A stretch of 64,000 bases of DNA from Muraenolepis orangiensis (Eukaryota; Chordata; Actinopteri; Gadiformes; Muraenolepididae), in the NCBI GenBank assembly GCA_027704905.1, contig CM051005.1, positions 23,859,203 to 23,923,202 on the forward strand, written 5' to 3'. Of the stretch, positions 51,231-64,000 are shown piece after piece; the first letter of the stretch is position 1, and every line of letters starts with the position of its first letter. The position numbers were made by a program, and so were the translations under genes. The notes beneath the pieces were generated by a model, which ran no database searches, was not told the DNA's origin, and saw nothing but the letters and a program-made list of their open reading frames with translations.

Positions 51231-52500
51231 ATATTCTGCCACAGTTTAGTCCCTCATGAGACTCATCAGGAGTTGCTAGCATCTCACAGGGACTTTGTCT
51301 AGGCTCCTGTTGTTGACAGCCGCACCAATGGCTTATGATAGGTCTCAAGCCTGAACTAATCCAAGCTGCACAGGTACATGTCAAATTGTTCACAGGCCCA
51401 CACACCAGCCAGACACTCCTCTATCTGGGCATAACGTGATTTGGCTTCTGAAAGACGTCTGGAGCAGTATGCAACAGGCTTCCACTCCTCTCCATGGAGC
51501 TGGGGAAGCACGCCTCCCAGTTCATAACTTCTGCCTTCAGCAGACACAGCTGTGGGCTTGGTGATGTCAACTCTGTCTGAGGGAACATTTCTTCTTCTTG
51601 TGCTTCAAGCCGGCTGAATTACTTTTCTAGCTGGGTGCCTTGTTGCTCCATCGAGGCCCCGTAGGCCCAGGATGTCGTCCATGAAGACTACCAGCCCCTG
51701 TAGAGTCTCCATCATCTTCTGCTGGAAGATCTCCGGCGTGCTGGAAATCCCAAAAGTTATTCTCTTGAAACAATATCCTCCAAATGGTGTGGTGCAGTGT
51801 AACTTGCCTAAATCCACTTGCAGCATTGACGAATGAAAACACTGTTGCACCGCTTAGCTTGGCAGTTATCTCATCGCAGGTAGGTAGGATGTATCGCTTT
51901 CTTTTGACTGATTAATTTTGTCTTTTGAGGTTAACGCTGATTTTTACTTTGTCTGTGCTCTTTCTCAGAACCGGTACCATGGGTGCACACTATTCAGTAG
52001 GCTGTGTGACCTGCTCAGCGACACTGTTCACCATTCTTGGCAGTTCCTCTTTAACTTTCTGTAACATGGGAAAAGGCATCCTCCTTTTTTTTGGGCATCC
52101 TCCTTTAACCATACTTTTACTGGTTCAGTTTGCAGCGTACTGCGCTCTCCGCAGGCCTGCAGGTGGTCGCTGCTGTTGTGTGTCTTTTGTGTTACTATGC
52201 CTATTATTACATAGTAGACTATGTCTACTATGTCCCTGTCTAACTGACAGGGACCGGCTGAGTAGATTGTTGACCCTCTGTCCCCGGACTCCGTAGGCTG
52301 TGATTGGGTACTTCTTCCCCTTATAGCTGGCCGTAACATTGAAACGGCCAGTAGCTCGCCCCCCGGGCTGTCCAGTGGAATGTCTGTTGGTTGCATTATT
52401 TTTGGAGTGAGAGAGTGAAATGTGTCCTCCCATATTATGTTGACATCAGCCCCTCTGTCTATTTTGAATTCAACTGGAGTGGAATCCACATTCATGCACA
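51231..52500 (-). mobile_element. Decayed gypsy-type pol, different family from copies A and B
   Basis: Minus strand in element order: protease-like VEFKIDRGADVNIIW near 52470 (the catalytic triplet reads DRG instead of DTG/DSG); reverse transcriptase YCFKRITFGISSTPEIFQQK and VVFMDDILG near 51780-51660; RNase H GEEWKPVAYCSRRLSEAKSRYAQIEE near 51490-51410. No LTR or integrase was found. Parts of the RT between protease and the FGISS motif are missing. Confidence 0.75.
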
Positions 52501-53279
52501 GTCAACTGTTTCTTCATCACTTTTGCATTGTTTAAAAATAAGAGGTCTGCTGCTTAGCCTTCTCTGGCTCAGTGACCTCTTCCACTGATAATAATAATAA
52601 TGAGAGTCTTAAGAGTCCAGGGTCTGTGGTGCCCTTAAATGATCAGGCCATTCCACAGGCATGGCACAGCCGAGTAAAAGGCCCGGCCCCCCATGGGGCA
52701 GAGCTTAGTACAGGGGCCCCTGAGGAGCAAGCTGTTGGCAGATCTGAGGGTTTGTGATGTAATGAGTTATTGTAGTGTTTGTTTCAACTACTGGAGGGAC
52801 TGAACTTCTTGACCCATCTGGAATAGTCTGAGTATATTTTTGTTGCTGATCAAGTTGATACTAACTGTAACTAGAGTGTTGCAAGTAAGTTGTACTTTAA
52901 TCATCAGTCCATTGTTAGCCAAGTGTTGAAGTGTAGTCTGAGTATATTTTGTTGCTTATCAAGTAGATACCAACTGTAACGAGAGTGTTGCAAGTAAGTT
53001 GTGCTTCACTCATTGGTCTGTTAGTCTGACCACTTGGTCCGGTAGTGCTTAAGTGTTGTGGCCCATTGAAGGCGGTTTCACCCAATCTAGGTCAACTGCC
53101 TTGTTAATTGTGTGGGAGGGGACTGCACTCCTAGCAGACCCTCAGACAATTAGCCAGTGGTATTGGATTTAGCCACTTCCTGAAAGCAGCAGCTTTAGAG
53201 TGGCAGGCAAACAAAGGCTAGGCGAAATAAGGCTACAATAAGGCTGTCAACTTTTTCAAGTTCAACTTCTTCAGCATTT
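52501..53279. other. Intergenic; short direct duplication
   Basis: No gene. A segment around 52830-52900 (GTCTGAGTATATTTTTGTTG ... GAGTGTTGCAAGTAAGTTGT) is repeated at about 52935-53000, an imperfect ~105-bp tandem duplication. Confidence 0.5.
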
Positions 53280-55925
53280 TATTGTACTGTGACCCATCAT
53301 GTGTTGCATAGCTGTGCACACTTCTTCGCAGGGGTCACACAGACGCTGGGTCACACCCAGGCACCGCCGTAATCCCACAAACCTCATCTACCTTACTCTG
53401 TCTACCCATGTCAAGCTAGTGGTAACTGAGGGGCTTTGGAATTGTCAGTCGGCAATTGAGTTAATCTCAGGCTATGCATCCTTGCTCTCCCTGACTTTCC
53501 TGGCTCTTACCGAGACATGGATCAGCCCAGAAAACACTGCCTCGCCTGCTGCTTTGTCAGATGTGTACTCTTTTTCTCACACTCCAAGAGTCACAAGACG
53601 AGGTGGTGATACTGGTCTGCTGATTTCCCTTGACTGGAAATAGTCCCCTGTTTTAATTCCACAGTTCTCCCCCTCCTAATTTGAATTTCATGCTGTCACT
53701 GTTTCTTTTCCAGTCAAGCTCATCATTGCAGTTGTTTATTGTCCACCCGGCCCTGCTGATGTCAAGCTCCTAGAGGAGCTTGACATGCTTATCTCCCACT
53801 TCCCTGAAGATGGTTCCGGACTCATCCTTCTTGGTGACTTCAACATCTTGACTGATAAGTTAGACCCTCTATTCTCCTTCCTCGCCTCCTTTCCCCATCT
53901 CCTCCGACCCACAAGGCCGGCAACCAGCTGGAACTGATCTTCACCAGACACTGCGATAAAGTCAAACTTTCAGTTACTCTTCTCCACCCCCTCCCACTCT
54001 CCCCCTACCCAGATGGTGACGTCCCGTTGCAATTTCCGCACACTTCCCCCTGCCGATCTCTCCTCTTCTGGTCTCTCTACCCTGTCCTACTCTCTGGAAA
54101 CTCTCTGTCCTCTCACATCCGGCTGTGCACGTTCAACTCCATGTGCCCCCTGGTTGTCTGACTCAGTGCGTACACAGAGGTGGAGCCTCAGAGAGGCGGA
54201 GCGCAGGTGGAAGAAAGGCAAAACCCCAGAGGACTTTCTCATTCTTCAAGGGCTCTAATTTCTCCTCGTCTCTTTCAGCTGCCAATGCATTTTACTGTTC
54301 CACAATTCAAAGCGCAGCATCTAACCTAAAAATATGTTTTCCTCCCTCCTCCATCCCCACCCCCTCTGCCCAGCTCCTCCCTGCTCCCAGACAATTTCGC
54401 CAACTTCTTTGACAAGAAGGTCAACAACATCCGATCGTCATTCCCTGACCCCCCGGCTGATGCCCGCATCAACCACCCATGTCTTCCCCCCACCTTCCCA
54501 GATCCCTCCCTTACCCGTTTCTCTCCCCTTTTCACAGATGATGTTCTTCACTTCATCACATCCAGCCTCCCTACCACATGCTCTCTGCATCCAGTCCCCT
54601 CCCCTCTGCTTCAGTCTACTGCACCTGAACTCCTGCCCTTCCTGACACACGTCATTAACGCATCTCTGATGTCTGGATGCTTTCCCGCTGCTTTCAAGAC
54701 TGCCAAAGTAACCGAAACCAACACTGTCTTTATCTAATTGTCTCTGTCTCTCCACCACAACTGCCTCTTGAACCCCCACCAATCTGGTTTCAAGGCGGGT
54801 CACTCAACAGAAACTGCCCTTCTGGCAGTGATGGAGTCGCTCCATGTTGCTAGAGTGAATTTTCTCTCCTCGGTCCTGATACTCCTGGACTTGTCTGCAG
54901 CATTCAACACTGTGAATCACCAGATTCTCCTCACCTCCCTTGAGGGTATGGGTCTCTTGGGCTCTGCTCTCTCCTTGTTTGCATCCTACCTGACGGGTCG
55001 CTCCTACCAGGTGGCACTGAGAGGGTCTGTGTCAGAACTATGCAGACTGACTACTGGGGTTCCACAAGGATTGGTCCTGGGTCCTCCTTCTCTTCTCCCT
55101 CTACACAACGTCCCTTGGTTCTGTAATCCACTCCAATGACTTATCCTACCACTGCTATGCTGATGACAACCAACTGGTCTTGTCGTTTCCCCCCTCGGAC
55201 ACGCAAATGGAAACCCACATTGCCGCGTGCTTAGCAGACATCTCAAAGTGGATGTTGATGCACCACCTAAAGCTCAACCTGGACAAGACCCTGGACAACA
55301 CTGAGCTAGTGTCCCAGCAAAGGGCTGTCTGCACCGAGACCTGGCTGTCACCATTGATGTTGCTGTGGTGACACCTACCTCGGACTGCAAGGAATCTGGG
55401 TGTGACCCTGGACGACCAACTGTCGCTCTCGGCAAACATTGCATCGGTGACACGCTCCTGCAGATTCCTCCTCTACAACATCAGGAGGATTCAGCCCTTT
55501 CTCACTGAAAAGGCTGCGCAGGTGCTCATCCAGGCTCTTGTCATCTCCCGGTTGGACTACTGCAACTCCCTCCTTGCTGGCACCCCGGCATTTGCCATCA
55601 GGCCTCTGGAGCTCATTAAGAAAGCTGCAGCTCGCCTGGTGTTCAACCAACCTAAGTTCTCCCGCACATCTACCCTTCTTCGGTCTCTACACTGGCTACC
55701 TGTAGCTGCTCGCATCCAGTTCAAGACCTTGGTGCTAGCCTACAAGGCCGTAAAAGGAACAGCTCCATCCTACCTCCAGGCAATGGTTAAGCCCTACATC
55801 CCTGCCCTGACCTTATTGTACTTCTACTTGAGCACTGGTTCAGTTCTTGGAGACTTGTTGTTGTCTTGTTGAAACACACTATTGTAAGTTGCTTTGGATA
55901 AAAGCTAAATTATTGTATTGTTGTA
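53280..55925 (+). mobile_element. L2/Maui-like LINE with endonuclease and reverse transcriptase
   Basis: The most complete LINE in the window. Endonuclease: LTFLALTETWISPENTASPA, TRRGGDTGLLIS (53490-53640), VVYCPPGPADVKLLEELDML and ILLGDFNIL (53730-53850). Reverse transcriptase: NCLLNPHQSGFKAGHSTETAL, LLDLSAAFNTVNHQILL, GVPQGLVLGPP (54760-55090), YHCYADDNQLVLS near 55150-55190 (catalytic YADD). C-terminus: SRLDYCNSLLAGTPAFAIRP, AARLVFNQPKFSRTSTLLRS, LHWLPVAARIQFKTLVLAYK (55400-55790). The 3' tail TTGCTTTGGATAAAAGC ends near 55915. Several frameshifts and stops. Confidence 0.9.
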
Positions 55926-56149
55926 GATAGGGAGGTGCATAACCATTTATGCGTTTGTGTGTAAGTAAGAGGATTTTGTAGTCAATCCTGAATGAGACAG
56001 AAAGCCATTGCAATGAAATCAGAGTCTGTGTTATATGGGGAATCAAACACAAGTCTCCAGAACTGCTATCCTGCAGCTCTCACAACTACACACTGGCTAA
56101 GACATGCTCTGAGTTTATGACATTACAATTAACATGACATATTTTTTTC

Positions 56150-57840
56150 ATGACATATAAGGTAACTATTTCAGGACCAGCTTGGAGGGAACGATAGTGT
56201 TGAACACCGAGCTCTAGTCAATAAACAGCAGTCTGACGTAGGTGTCCGTCCGGTCAAGGTGCTCCAAGGCCATGTGTAGTGCCAGGGAAATGGCATTGTC
56301 TACAGACTTGTTTAGTCTGAATGCAAACTGGAGTGGGTCTAGGGACTCAGGGATGGAAAAGTTAATATGCGACATTACAAGTTTCTCCAGGCACTTCATG
56401 GCTATGGGTGTTAAAGCCACGATAATCATTGAGACTTGTTACCTTGGTCTTTTTGGGTAATGGCACAATGGTTGTCTCTTTGAAGCACACTCGGACGACA
56501 GACTGTTGCAGTGATGCGTAGATGTTGGTGAACACAGGAGCCAGCTGGTCAGTGCAGGTCTTGAAGACGCGGGCTGGAACTCCGTCTGGGTCGGCTTCCT
56601 TCCCTGCCTTCACCCTCCTGAAGGTTCTGCGGACCTCGGACTTGGACAGTTGTAGAACAGTAGTCCTCTGGGTGAATGTTCAATTTGTTGGTTGAGTTCT
56701 CCCTTTTGAAAGCGAGCGTAAAATGTGTCTGGTAGGTTGTGGTATTTGTTGCTGACTGCCCCTGCTCCCCTTGTAGTTGGAGAGGACCCTCAGACCTTGC
56801 CACATATGTCTGGTGTCAGAGCCCCCAAACTGTAATTCCAATTTGTTTTTGTAATCCAATTGACCCTTCTTGATGGCTTTTCTGAGTTCATACTTGGCCT
56901 TCTTGTAGTGATCGGAGTCGCCTCTTGTGAAAGGGGTACTCCATTCCTTTAGTTTTTCCGTATATCAGCATTCATCCATGGTTTGCAGTTCGGGATTGAG
57001 CGAACAGACCTGGTCGGGATGCATTTCTCCACTAGCCTGTTAATGTATGCTGTGACATGATCTGCATACACATCCAGTTCAGTGGTCTTGAATACACTCC
57101 AGTCTGTGATTCCCAGCCCACTCTGCAGATGTAGAAAGGCGTCTGTCCAGCGACGCACGTTCTTTACAGCTGTGGGCATGGACTTCAACTAATGCTTGTA
57201 AACAGGAAGTAGAAGCACAGAGGCATGGTCTGATTTGCCAAAAGCCGGCCCCGCAACAGCGCGATAAACGTGCTTAATGGTGGTGTAGCAGTGGTAAAGA
57301 GTCTTGTTGTGTCTTGTCGGACATGAGATGTGCTATTGATAGTATTTTGATAGTATACCTTTTTAAATTGAAGTAGTAGCAATTCTGAAGTTTGCTCACC
57401 TCACTGTAAAGTTTGTCCAATGCGATGTTCGCATCAGCCCGTGGTTGGATGTAAACCGCAGCCATGAGAATAGCTGAGATTTCCCTCGGCAAGTAAAAAG
57501 GGCAACACTTGACTGTCAGTAATTCCAGATTAGATGAGCAGTGTTGAGAAAGCACCTGAATGTCCGTACACCAGTTGTTGTTCACCACGCAGCATATGCC
57601 CCCACCTTTGTTCTTCCCCCGTGGACAAAGAGAATCCTGATGGTTGCACTGCTTTGTCAGGAATCACGGAGGTCAGCCACGTTTCTGTAAAAATCATGGC
57701 GCAACACTCCCTGATGTCCTGCTGCAAGGCGATACGGCAGTTCAGTTTGTCGGTCTTGTTTGCGAGAGACTGAACGTTGGTAAGGAGAATGCTCGGTAGG
57801 GCTGGTGTTGCTCTCCTCCAGCGTCGCGCTCAAATCCAGT
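56150..57840 (-). mobile_element. Rex1-like LINE, endonuclease and start of RT
   Basis: Minus strand, 5' to 3': endonuclease pieces MIFTETWLTSVIPDKAVQPSG and AAVYIQPRADANIALDKLYS (57700-57400); DVYADHVTAYINRLVEKCIP (57100-57000); RT start VRGPQNLQEGEG, AGKEADPDGVPARVFKTCTD, TTIVPLPKKTKVTSLNDYRG, INFSIPESLDPLQFAFRLNK (56640-56280), ending at the ALEHLDRTDTYVRLLFID block near 56215. The remainder of RT and the tail are absent. Confidence 0.85.
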
Positions 57841-59509
57841 GAAGATGCCCTAGAGAACTGGTGCTACATAATCAGAAAACAACAGTGTTATAACAGTTGT
57901 TAATCTAAATGTTAATCTATTACACACATATTACATGGTAATAACCAGAAAATAAGTTACCACCACTACCACAAACAAAGAGTTTAGATTAGATGTAATA
58001 TTACCTACCATTAACATATACTTACTAGTGATGAGCGGAAAGAGCTGATCAAAAAGATGAGTTTCACTGACCTTCCTTCACTGTATTATTTGAAAAGATA
58101 CTTTGATGGTCATTGAGCCAGGACAAAATAATTGATAGGTTTCCGTTAGTTACCTCTGGCCACCCCACGTTATGACGGGGTGATGGGACAATACAAGACC
58201 ATCTGACTTTCTTCTGAAGTGTTCCGTGGACTCCCATTTGAACCATTTGATGTGTTTGTCATTTTAGACTCTAGCTTACTAACTATATGTAAGGAATGAG
58301 TGGTAACCCTGAGCTTGTTGAAACAGGATGAGCCGACCGGACCTGAGGCAGAGTTAAGGGCACTAGCTTAGTGTTTAGGCCTTAGCTTTAGTGCTGTATT
58401 ACTTTTTATTGCTTTACATGGAGATAACTTGTAACTTGTCTGTGGTCTGATGTCTATGTTGTGTTTGTGGCTACCATCCAGAACCTGTCAGTATGATCAC
58501 ACAATCACAGGCCGTAAATCACACACAAAGAAGGTTAAATGCATTGGAAAGGATATTACATTTCTCTCTGAAAACCTCGCAAGATTGAATATCACAATTC
58601 CTGATAGACTTGATTTAGGCTAATTAATTATTTTAATGAGGGGGCTGGGGTAGTTACTGGTGAAGTTCTAATTGCTAGCTGTCAGACAGATTGCCTGGAG
58701 TCTTCCCTTGCCACTGACGGAGGGGGGGTGTATGCTATAGTGCACCAGATGGCCCCTGGCACTGCCCTCAAAAACGGGGAAAATTGAATTAGACGTCGCT
58801 TAAACCAAGGTCGTGCGCTAATTTTTAATTTTTTTTTAATAATTTTTTTTTACAGCTCAACAGAGTATTACCCTGAAACTTATGAAATGGTGACAGTTAC
58901 AGTTTACCGTCTTGGTTATTCGTCCTTTAGCAACCTGAACACAAGTTGTCATGGATTCCAAAATGTAAGACATTAAAAGGGTGTACTCAGGTGACAACTT
59001 GCCACCTGTATAGGTGAGAGCATCATTGTGTAGTATGTAATATTATTGGCCATGTATGCAGATATGGCAAAGCATAAATTAGCGTGTTCTCTTAAAAAAT
59101 GTACAGATCTTTTGGAGTTTGTTTGGGCCATGGCGATTGGCGTGCCTCCACTAAATCTATCAAATAACTTATTTAAGAAAAACATGTTATGAAGAAACAT
59201 GTGAGGCTGAAAAGAAATGTCAGACATAGTGAGATCTTTAGCAAAATAAATGTGACTTGTGTTGTATACTTCGCTCAACAATTATAATTGTAGTTGTTAT
59301 TAATGTAACATGTAATGTTATTGAGGAAACCTTGTACATACAGATCAAATAATTCATTTATTTTTCTTAATTTTTCTTAATTGTTACGTCTGTTTTTTAA
59401 ATTTGATGATATGGTTGTATTGGCATACGATGTATTATGAATATGTTATTTTTGTTATAGCTAGAGTGTTTAAATCATGAAGTGGCTGACTGGTAGATAA
59501 GTGTGCGTG
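57841..59509. other. Intergenic, no gene recognised
   Basis: AT-rich, mostly unique-looking sequence. No splice-bounded exon or transposon terminus identified. Confidence 0.45.
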
Positions 59510-59512
59510 CAC

Positions 59513-59564
<52 letters not shown>
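59510..59564. repeat. (CA)n array, about 27 units
   Basis: CA repeat with one CG interruption near the start. Confidence 0.97.
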
Positions 59565-59566
<2 letters not shown>

Positions 59567-59940
59567 TTAATCCTAATTACTTCCAATTAGAAATGCAAAT
59601 TAGCAGCCAGATCTTTGATTAAAAAGCATTTGAGTTCCTTGTTGGTTTGTAAATGTTCTCTGCTGGCACAGCTGCATTGTGGGGGGAAAGGGAAAAAGTA
59701 TTGGGACATTTAAAATGTAATTAATCTTTAAATGCTTTGATGAAATATTTCTAATTACTCCCCAGGTCGTTGTGTGCTATCCCCCATGCTGTTGCACCAA
59801 CTTTCCCCTGTTAGTTAGCATGCAGAGGAATTACAGCCTAATTAGGCTAAGATGATCATTAGCGCTAATTAAATGAGACGGAAGACGGATGACAATGACA
59901 ATTGAGAGCAGCGGGCTATACCTTATTTTTGCTTTGCAGA
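59565..59940. promoter_or_regulatory. Candidate conserved regulatory element dense in homeodomain sites
   Basis: Within about 370 bp there are many TAATTA/ATTAG-type cores: CCTAATTACTT, CCAATTAG, ATGCAAATTAGCAG (also octamer-like), GATTAAAAAG, GTAATTAATC, CTAATTACTC, CCTAATTAGGC and GCTAATTAAATG. There is a GCTGCATTGTGGGG block and no repeat signature. I infer a developmental enhancer; conservation was not tested. Confidence 0.35.
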
Positions 59941-60539
59941 ATCGAAGAATATGATTGAACTGATAATCATACCATAATCAACATTTTAATGGAGTATTAC
60001 CTTTTCAACAGATAACTTGTTTTTTATAAATAATTTGAATGCAGATTTACATTTATATGTTTTCATTTAGCTTTCATTCATTCCATTTTACACTGACAAC
60101 AATAAAGCATACAATCAATATTGGAACAACTAATTCTATTTTACGATTCCAATTTACATCTGGACAGAATGCAGAGCAGCTATTGGAATCAGAACATGAG
60201 GTTATAGTCTACTTTTCATGTATTACTGGTAATCAAAGCAGTTTTAACAATTAGGCGGTCTCTGAATTCCACCGTTCTTGTGCCATAACTATACTGCCCC
60301 CCATTGGCAAATGATATATGGCACAGATATGATATTTTTGACTCTCTTGAAACTCTTTATTCACTTATCTGGGCCCGTGCACCAAATATTATCCTGTTTG
60401 CAATCAATGCCCTACGTTCATCCAGTAGGCCCACAACGTCTTCCATTGACCTTGTGAAAGGGTCACCATGAATGTTACCACTGCAAGCCAGGAAACTGCA
60501 GTTAAGTTTGGATACGAAAAGCTTCTAATTAAGGATCGT
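59941..60539. other. Intergenic, nothing recognised
   Basis: No supported gene or element. Confidence 0.4.
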
Positions 60540-60775
60540 CGACAGGACGGGGTCGGCAGTTGCTCAATCTGGGACTTGGCTTGGGAACCGGAGGGTAGCT
60601 GGTTCAAGTCCCCGAAACACCTGGACACTGCTGAGGTGCCCTTGAGAAAGGCACTAGACCCCTCTACACTGCTCCCCGGGCGCTGTATATACAATAGCTG
60701 CACACTGCTCCTAATACTAGGATGGGTTAAATGCAGAGAAACACATTTCACTGTGTGTGTGTGTGTACCAATAAA
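60540..60775 (+). mobile_element. tRNA-derived SINE, V-SINE type
   Basis: A decayed A-box (GTTGCTCAATCTGGGACTTG) is followed by B-box GGTTCAAGTCCCC and the central domain CACCTGGACACTGCTGAGGT, GCCCTTGAGAAAGGCACTAG, CTGCTCCCCGGGCGCTG. The 3' part has ACATTTCACTGTGTGTGTGT and AATAAAG. The same family, reversed, is at 49055-49205. Confidence 0.85.
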
Positions 60776-61379
60776 GAGGATTCAATCCTCCAGATTTAGA
60801 CAGCAGGACTGAAAGTATTTTTATACTGTATTACAATGTTTTTGTGTGTTATTATAGTGGTTTTTTTTAAGGTGTTTTTATACTATATTTAACAGAGTTT
60901 ATGTTGGATAAGGCTACAGTATTGCTGGCCATACCTGAATGCAGTCTGAGATGTTGTGTGTGACTCACATGCCTCCTCTATAGAATTCATCTATTAGAGA
61001 AAAGGACTTCTGAAACTGTCAATAAATGACTGATCCTATGTCTGGGTAGAGCCTGTGTCTGTGTAGATGTAGGATCTACAGACCCACCGTCAAGACTAGT
61101 CACCTTGTGACCTTTGATACAGTGTGGTGTCAAACCATCACTAGAGGGAGCCAGATTGTAGGCCGCTTTCTTTAAACCAAAAATACCATATTGATATCAC
61201 ATTTTGAAATAGAAAATATGAAAAATTGAAAATATGATCACCATACAGAAATCATATTACAAAAAGCACTGGTTGGGCCTCAGCTACAGTACTTCTTGTT
61301 TTGTTAACTATTCTTAGAAATCATTTTAAAACAAGAGGTGATTGTGGCACCTAGACTATGGAACGCTCTTCCTTGTTAT
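60776..61379. other. Intergenic, nothing recognised
   Basis: No supported gene or element. Confidence 0.4.
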
Positions 61380-61565
61380 AGTATAGTGTTGTTTATAGTA
61401 TATAGTATAGTATATAGTAGATCGTATATAGTGTTTTTTACATTACGGTATAGTATTGCATAGTAGGCCTATAGCATAGTATAGTATTGTTGTTGAAATT
61501 CAGTGAATGAGGAGTAAGCATTCCATTGTACTTGTTGCACATGGAAAATAAATACATCTAGAATA
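61380..61565 (+). mobile_element. LINE 3' tail with TAGTATA satellite
   Basis: An irregular (ATAGTATAG)n stretch followed by GAGGAGTAAGCATTCCATTG, TACTTGTTGCACATGG and AATAAATA. The same arrangement recurs at 63460-63715. Rex1-like tail without coding sequence. Confidence 0.65.
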
Positions 61566-62415
<850 letters not shown>

Positions 62416-62551
62416 CTGAATTGACTACCAAAAAACTGTTTTCACAACATAATCAAAATTTGTACTGTAATCAATTTCTCACTTTTTCACAAACATACAC
62501 ATCCATAAAATACACTAATATAATATAAGCACCAAACCCCATACAAGCACT

Positions 62552-63459
<908 letters not shown>

Positions 63460-63715
63460 TTATTGTGTACAGTATTTTTATAGTATAGTGTTGTTTATAG
63501 TATATAGTATAGTACATAGTAAAGTATATAGTGTTGTTTACAGTATTGTATTGTAGTATAGTATAGTTATACTAATAATAGTATAGTATTGTATAGTTTA
63601 GTATAGTATCGTTGTAGGAAATGCATACTGTGGGATGGAATGGGGAGTAAGCATTGCATTGTGCTTCAAACATCTTGAATCTTGAATCTTGTATCTTGAA
63701 TTTAGAATCTTTCTT
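63460..63715 (+). mobile_element. LINE 3' tail with TAGTATA satellite, second copy
   Basis: (TATAGTATAG)n sequence followed by GGAAATGCATACTGTGGGAT, GGGGAGTAAGCATTGCATTG and a terminal repeat of CTTGAATCTTGAATCTTGT. Confidence 0.75.
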
Positions 63716-63734
63716 TGAGATACAAATTTTGAAT

Positions 63735-63896
63735 TTGTATCGCAAGATTTCTTCCTACATAATTAAGGAGTTTTTTCTTGCCCTTAGTGGGGCTAGGGTT
63801 TGGGGGGTGTTGTAAACATGTGGCATGTGAAGCCCTTTGAGACTGTTACTGTGATTAAGGGCTATACCAATAAAATTGACTTGACTTGACTTGAAT
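63735..63896 (+). mobile_element. 3' end of an interspersed repeat with (CTTGA)n terminus
   Basis: GTTTTTTCTTGCCCTTAGTG, GAAGCCCTTTGAGACTGTTA, TGTGATTAAGGGCTATACCA and AATAAAATTGACTTGACTTG: a familiar fish repeat tail ending in a short CTTGA microsatellite. It relates, reversed, to 50716-50790. Confidence 0.6.
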
Positions 63897-63899
63897 CAA

Positions 63900-64000
63900 G
63901 GACATCCCTCCATCGTCTACCACTTATCCGGGTCGGGTCGCAGAGGCAGCAGCTCCAGCAGGGGACTCCAAACTTCCCTCTCCCTGACAACATCGACCAG
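63900..64000 (+). mobile_element. CTTATCCGGGTCGGGTCGC short repeat, continues past window end
   Basis: CATCGTCTACCACTTATCCG, GGTCGGGTCGCAGAGGCAGC, AGCAGGGGACTCCAAACTTC. It extends beyond the point where the 92-bp copy at 15519-15610 stops. Confidence 0.75.

Noticed and set aside
53760..53785. 26-bp near-perfect palindrome TGTCAAGCTCCT/AGGAGCTTGACA
   Set aside because: It lies in LINE coding sequence (DVKLLEELDML), where the repeated leucine/glutamate codons explain the symmetry.

Overview
This window is nuclear DNA from a ray-finned (teleost) fish. The evidence is a vertebrate gene pair (engrailed-2 and PAXIP1), fish-type LINEs (L2/Maui-like, Rex1/CR1-like, R4/Dong-like), chromodomain Ty3/gypsy elements, tRNA-derived SINEs and very long (CA)n arrays. 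The abundance of (CA)n would suit a codfish-like genome, but the species cannot be fixed from sequence alone.

Only two host protein-coding genes can be supported. On the minus strand at 2273-2801 is coding exon 1 of an engrailed gene, best called eng2. It has the Groucho-binding eh1 region and the WPAWVY PBX-contact motif; the homeodomain exon lies beyond position 1. On the plus strand, 31827-49810 holds a complete PAXIP1 (PTIP) gene: 23 coding exons, 1157 codons plus stop, six BRCT domains and a long glutamine-rich region. Every exon junction keeps frame. Two introns look like minor-class (U12) introns: intron 3 (GT-AG, donor GTATCCTT) and intron 22 (AT-AC, donor ATATCCTTT with branch site TTCCTTGAC).

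Layout: 1-2272 eng2 intron; 2273-3460 eng2 exon 1 and its promoter side; 3460-11480 intergenic DNA with few recognisable elements; 11480-29100 a graveyard of nested retroelements (at least four gypsy-type fragments, several LINE copies and a 0.65-kb block with inverted ends and its own TATA box); 29100-31640 quieter intergenic DNA and an odd 44/46-bp tandem repeat; 31640-50270 PAXIP1, with retroelements and satellites in its introns; 50270-57850 a second retroelement block (a decayed gypsy, an L2 and a Rex1-like LINE); 57850-64000 quieter DNA with SINEs, (CA)n arrays and an AT-rich segment dense in homeodomain-type TAATTA sites.

eng2 and PAXIP1 stand head to head, as EN2 and PAXIP1 do in human 7q36, but I see no HTR5A or INSIG1 coding sequence between them. 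The most interesting observations are the two U12-type introns (one so close to the stop codon that retention changes only the last residues), the gypsy-into-LINE insertion that leaves a 503-codon chromodomain/reverse-transcriptase open frame, the gypsy element whose gag/pol middle is replaced by an inverted LTR, and the unidentified block at 16966-17715.
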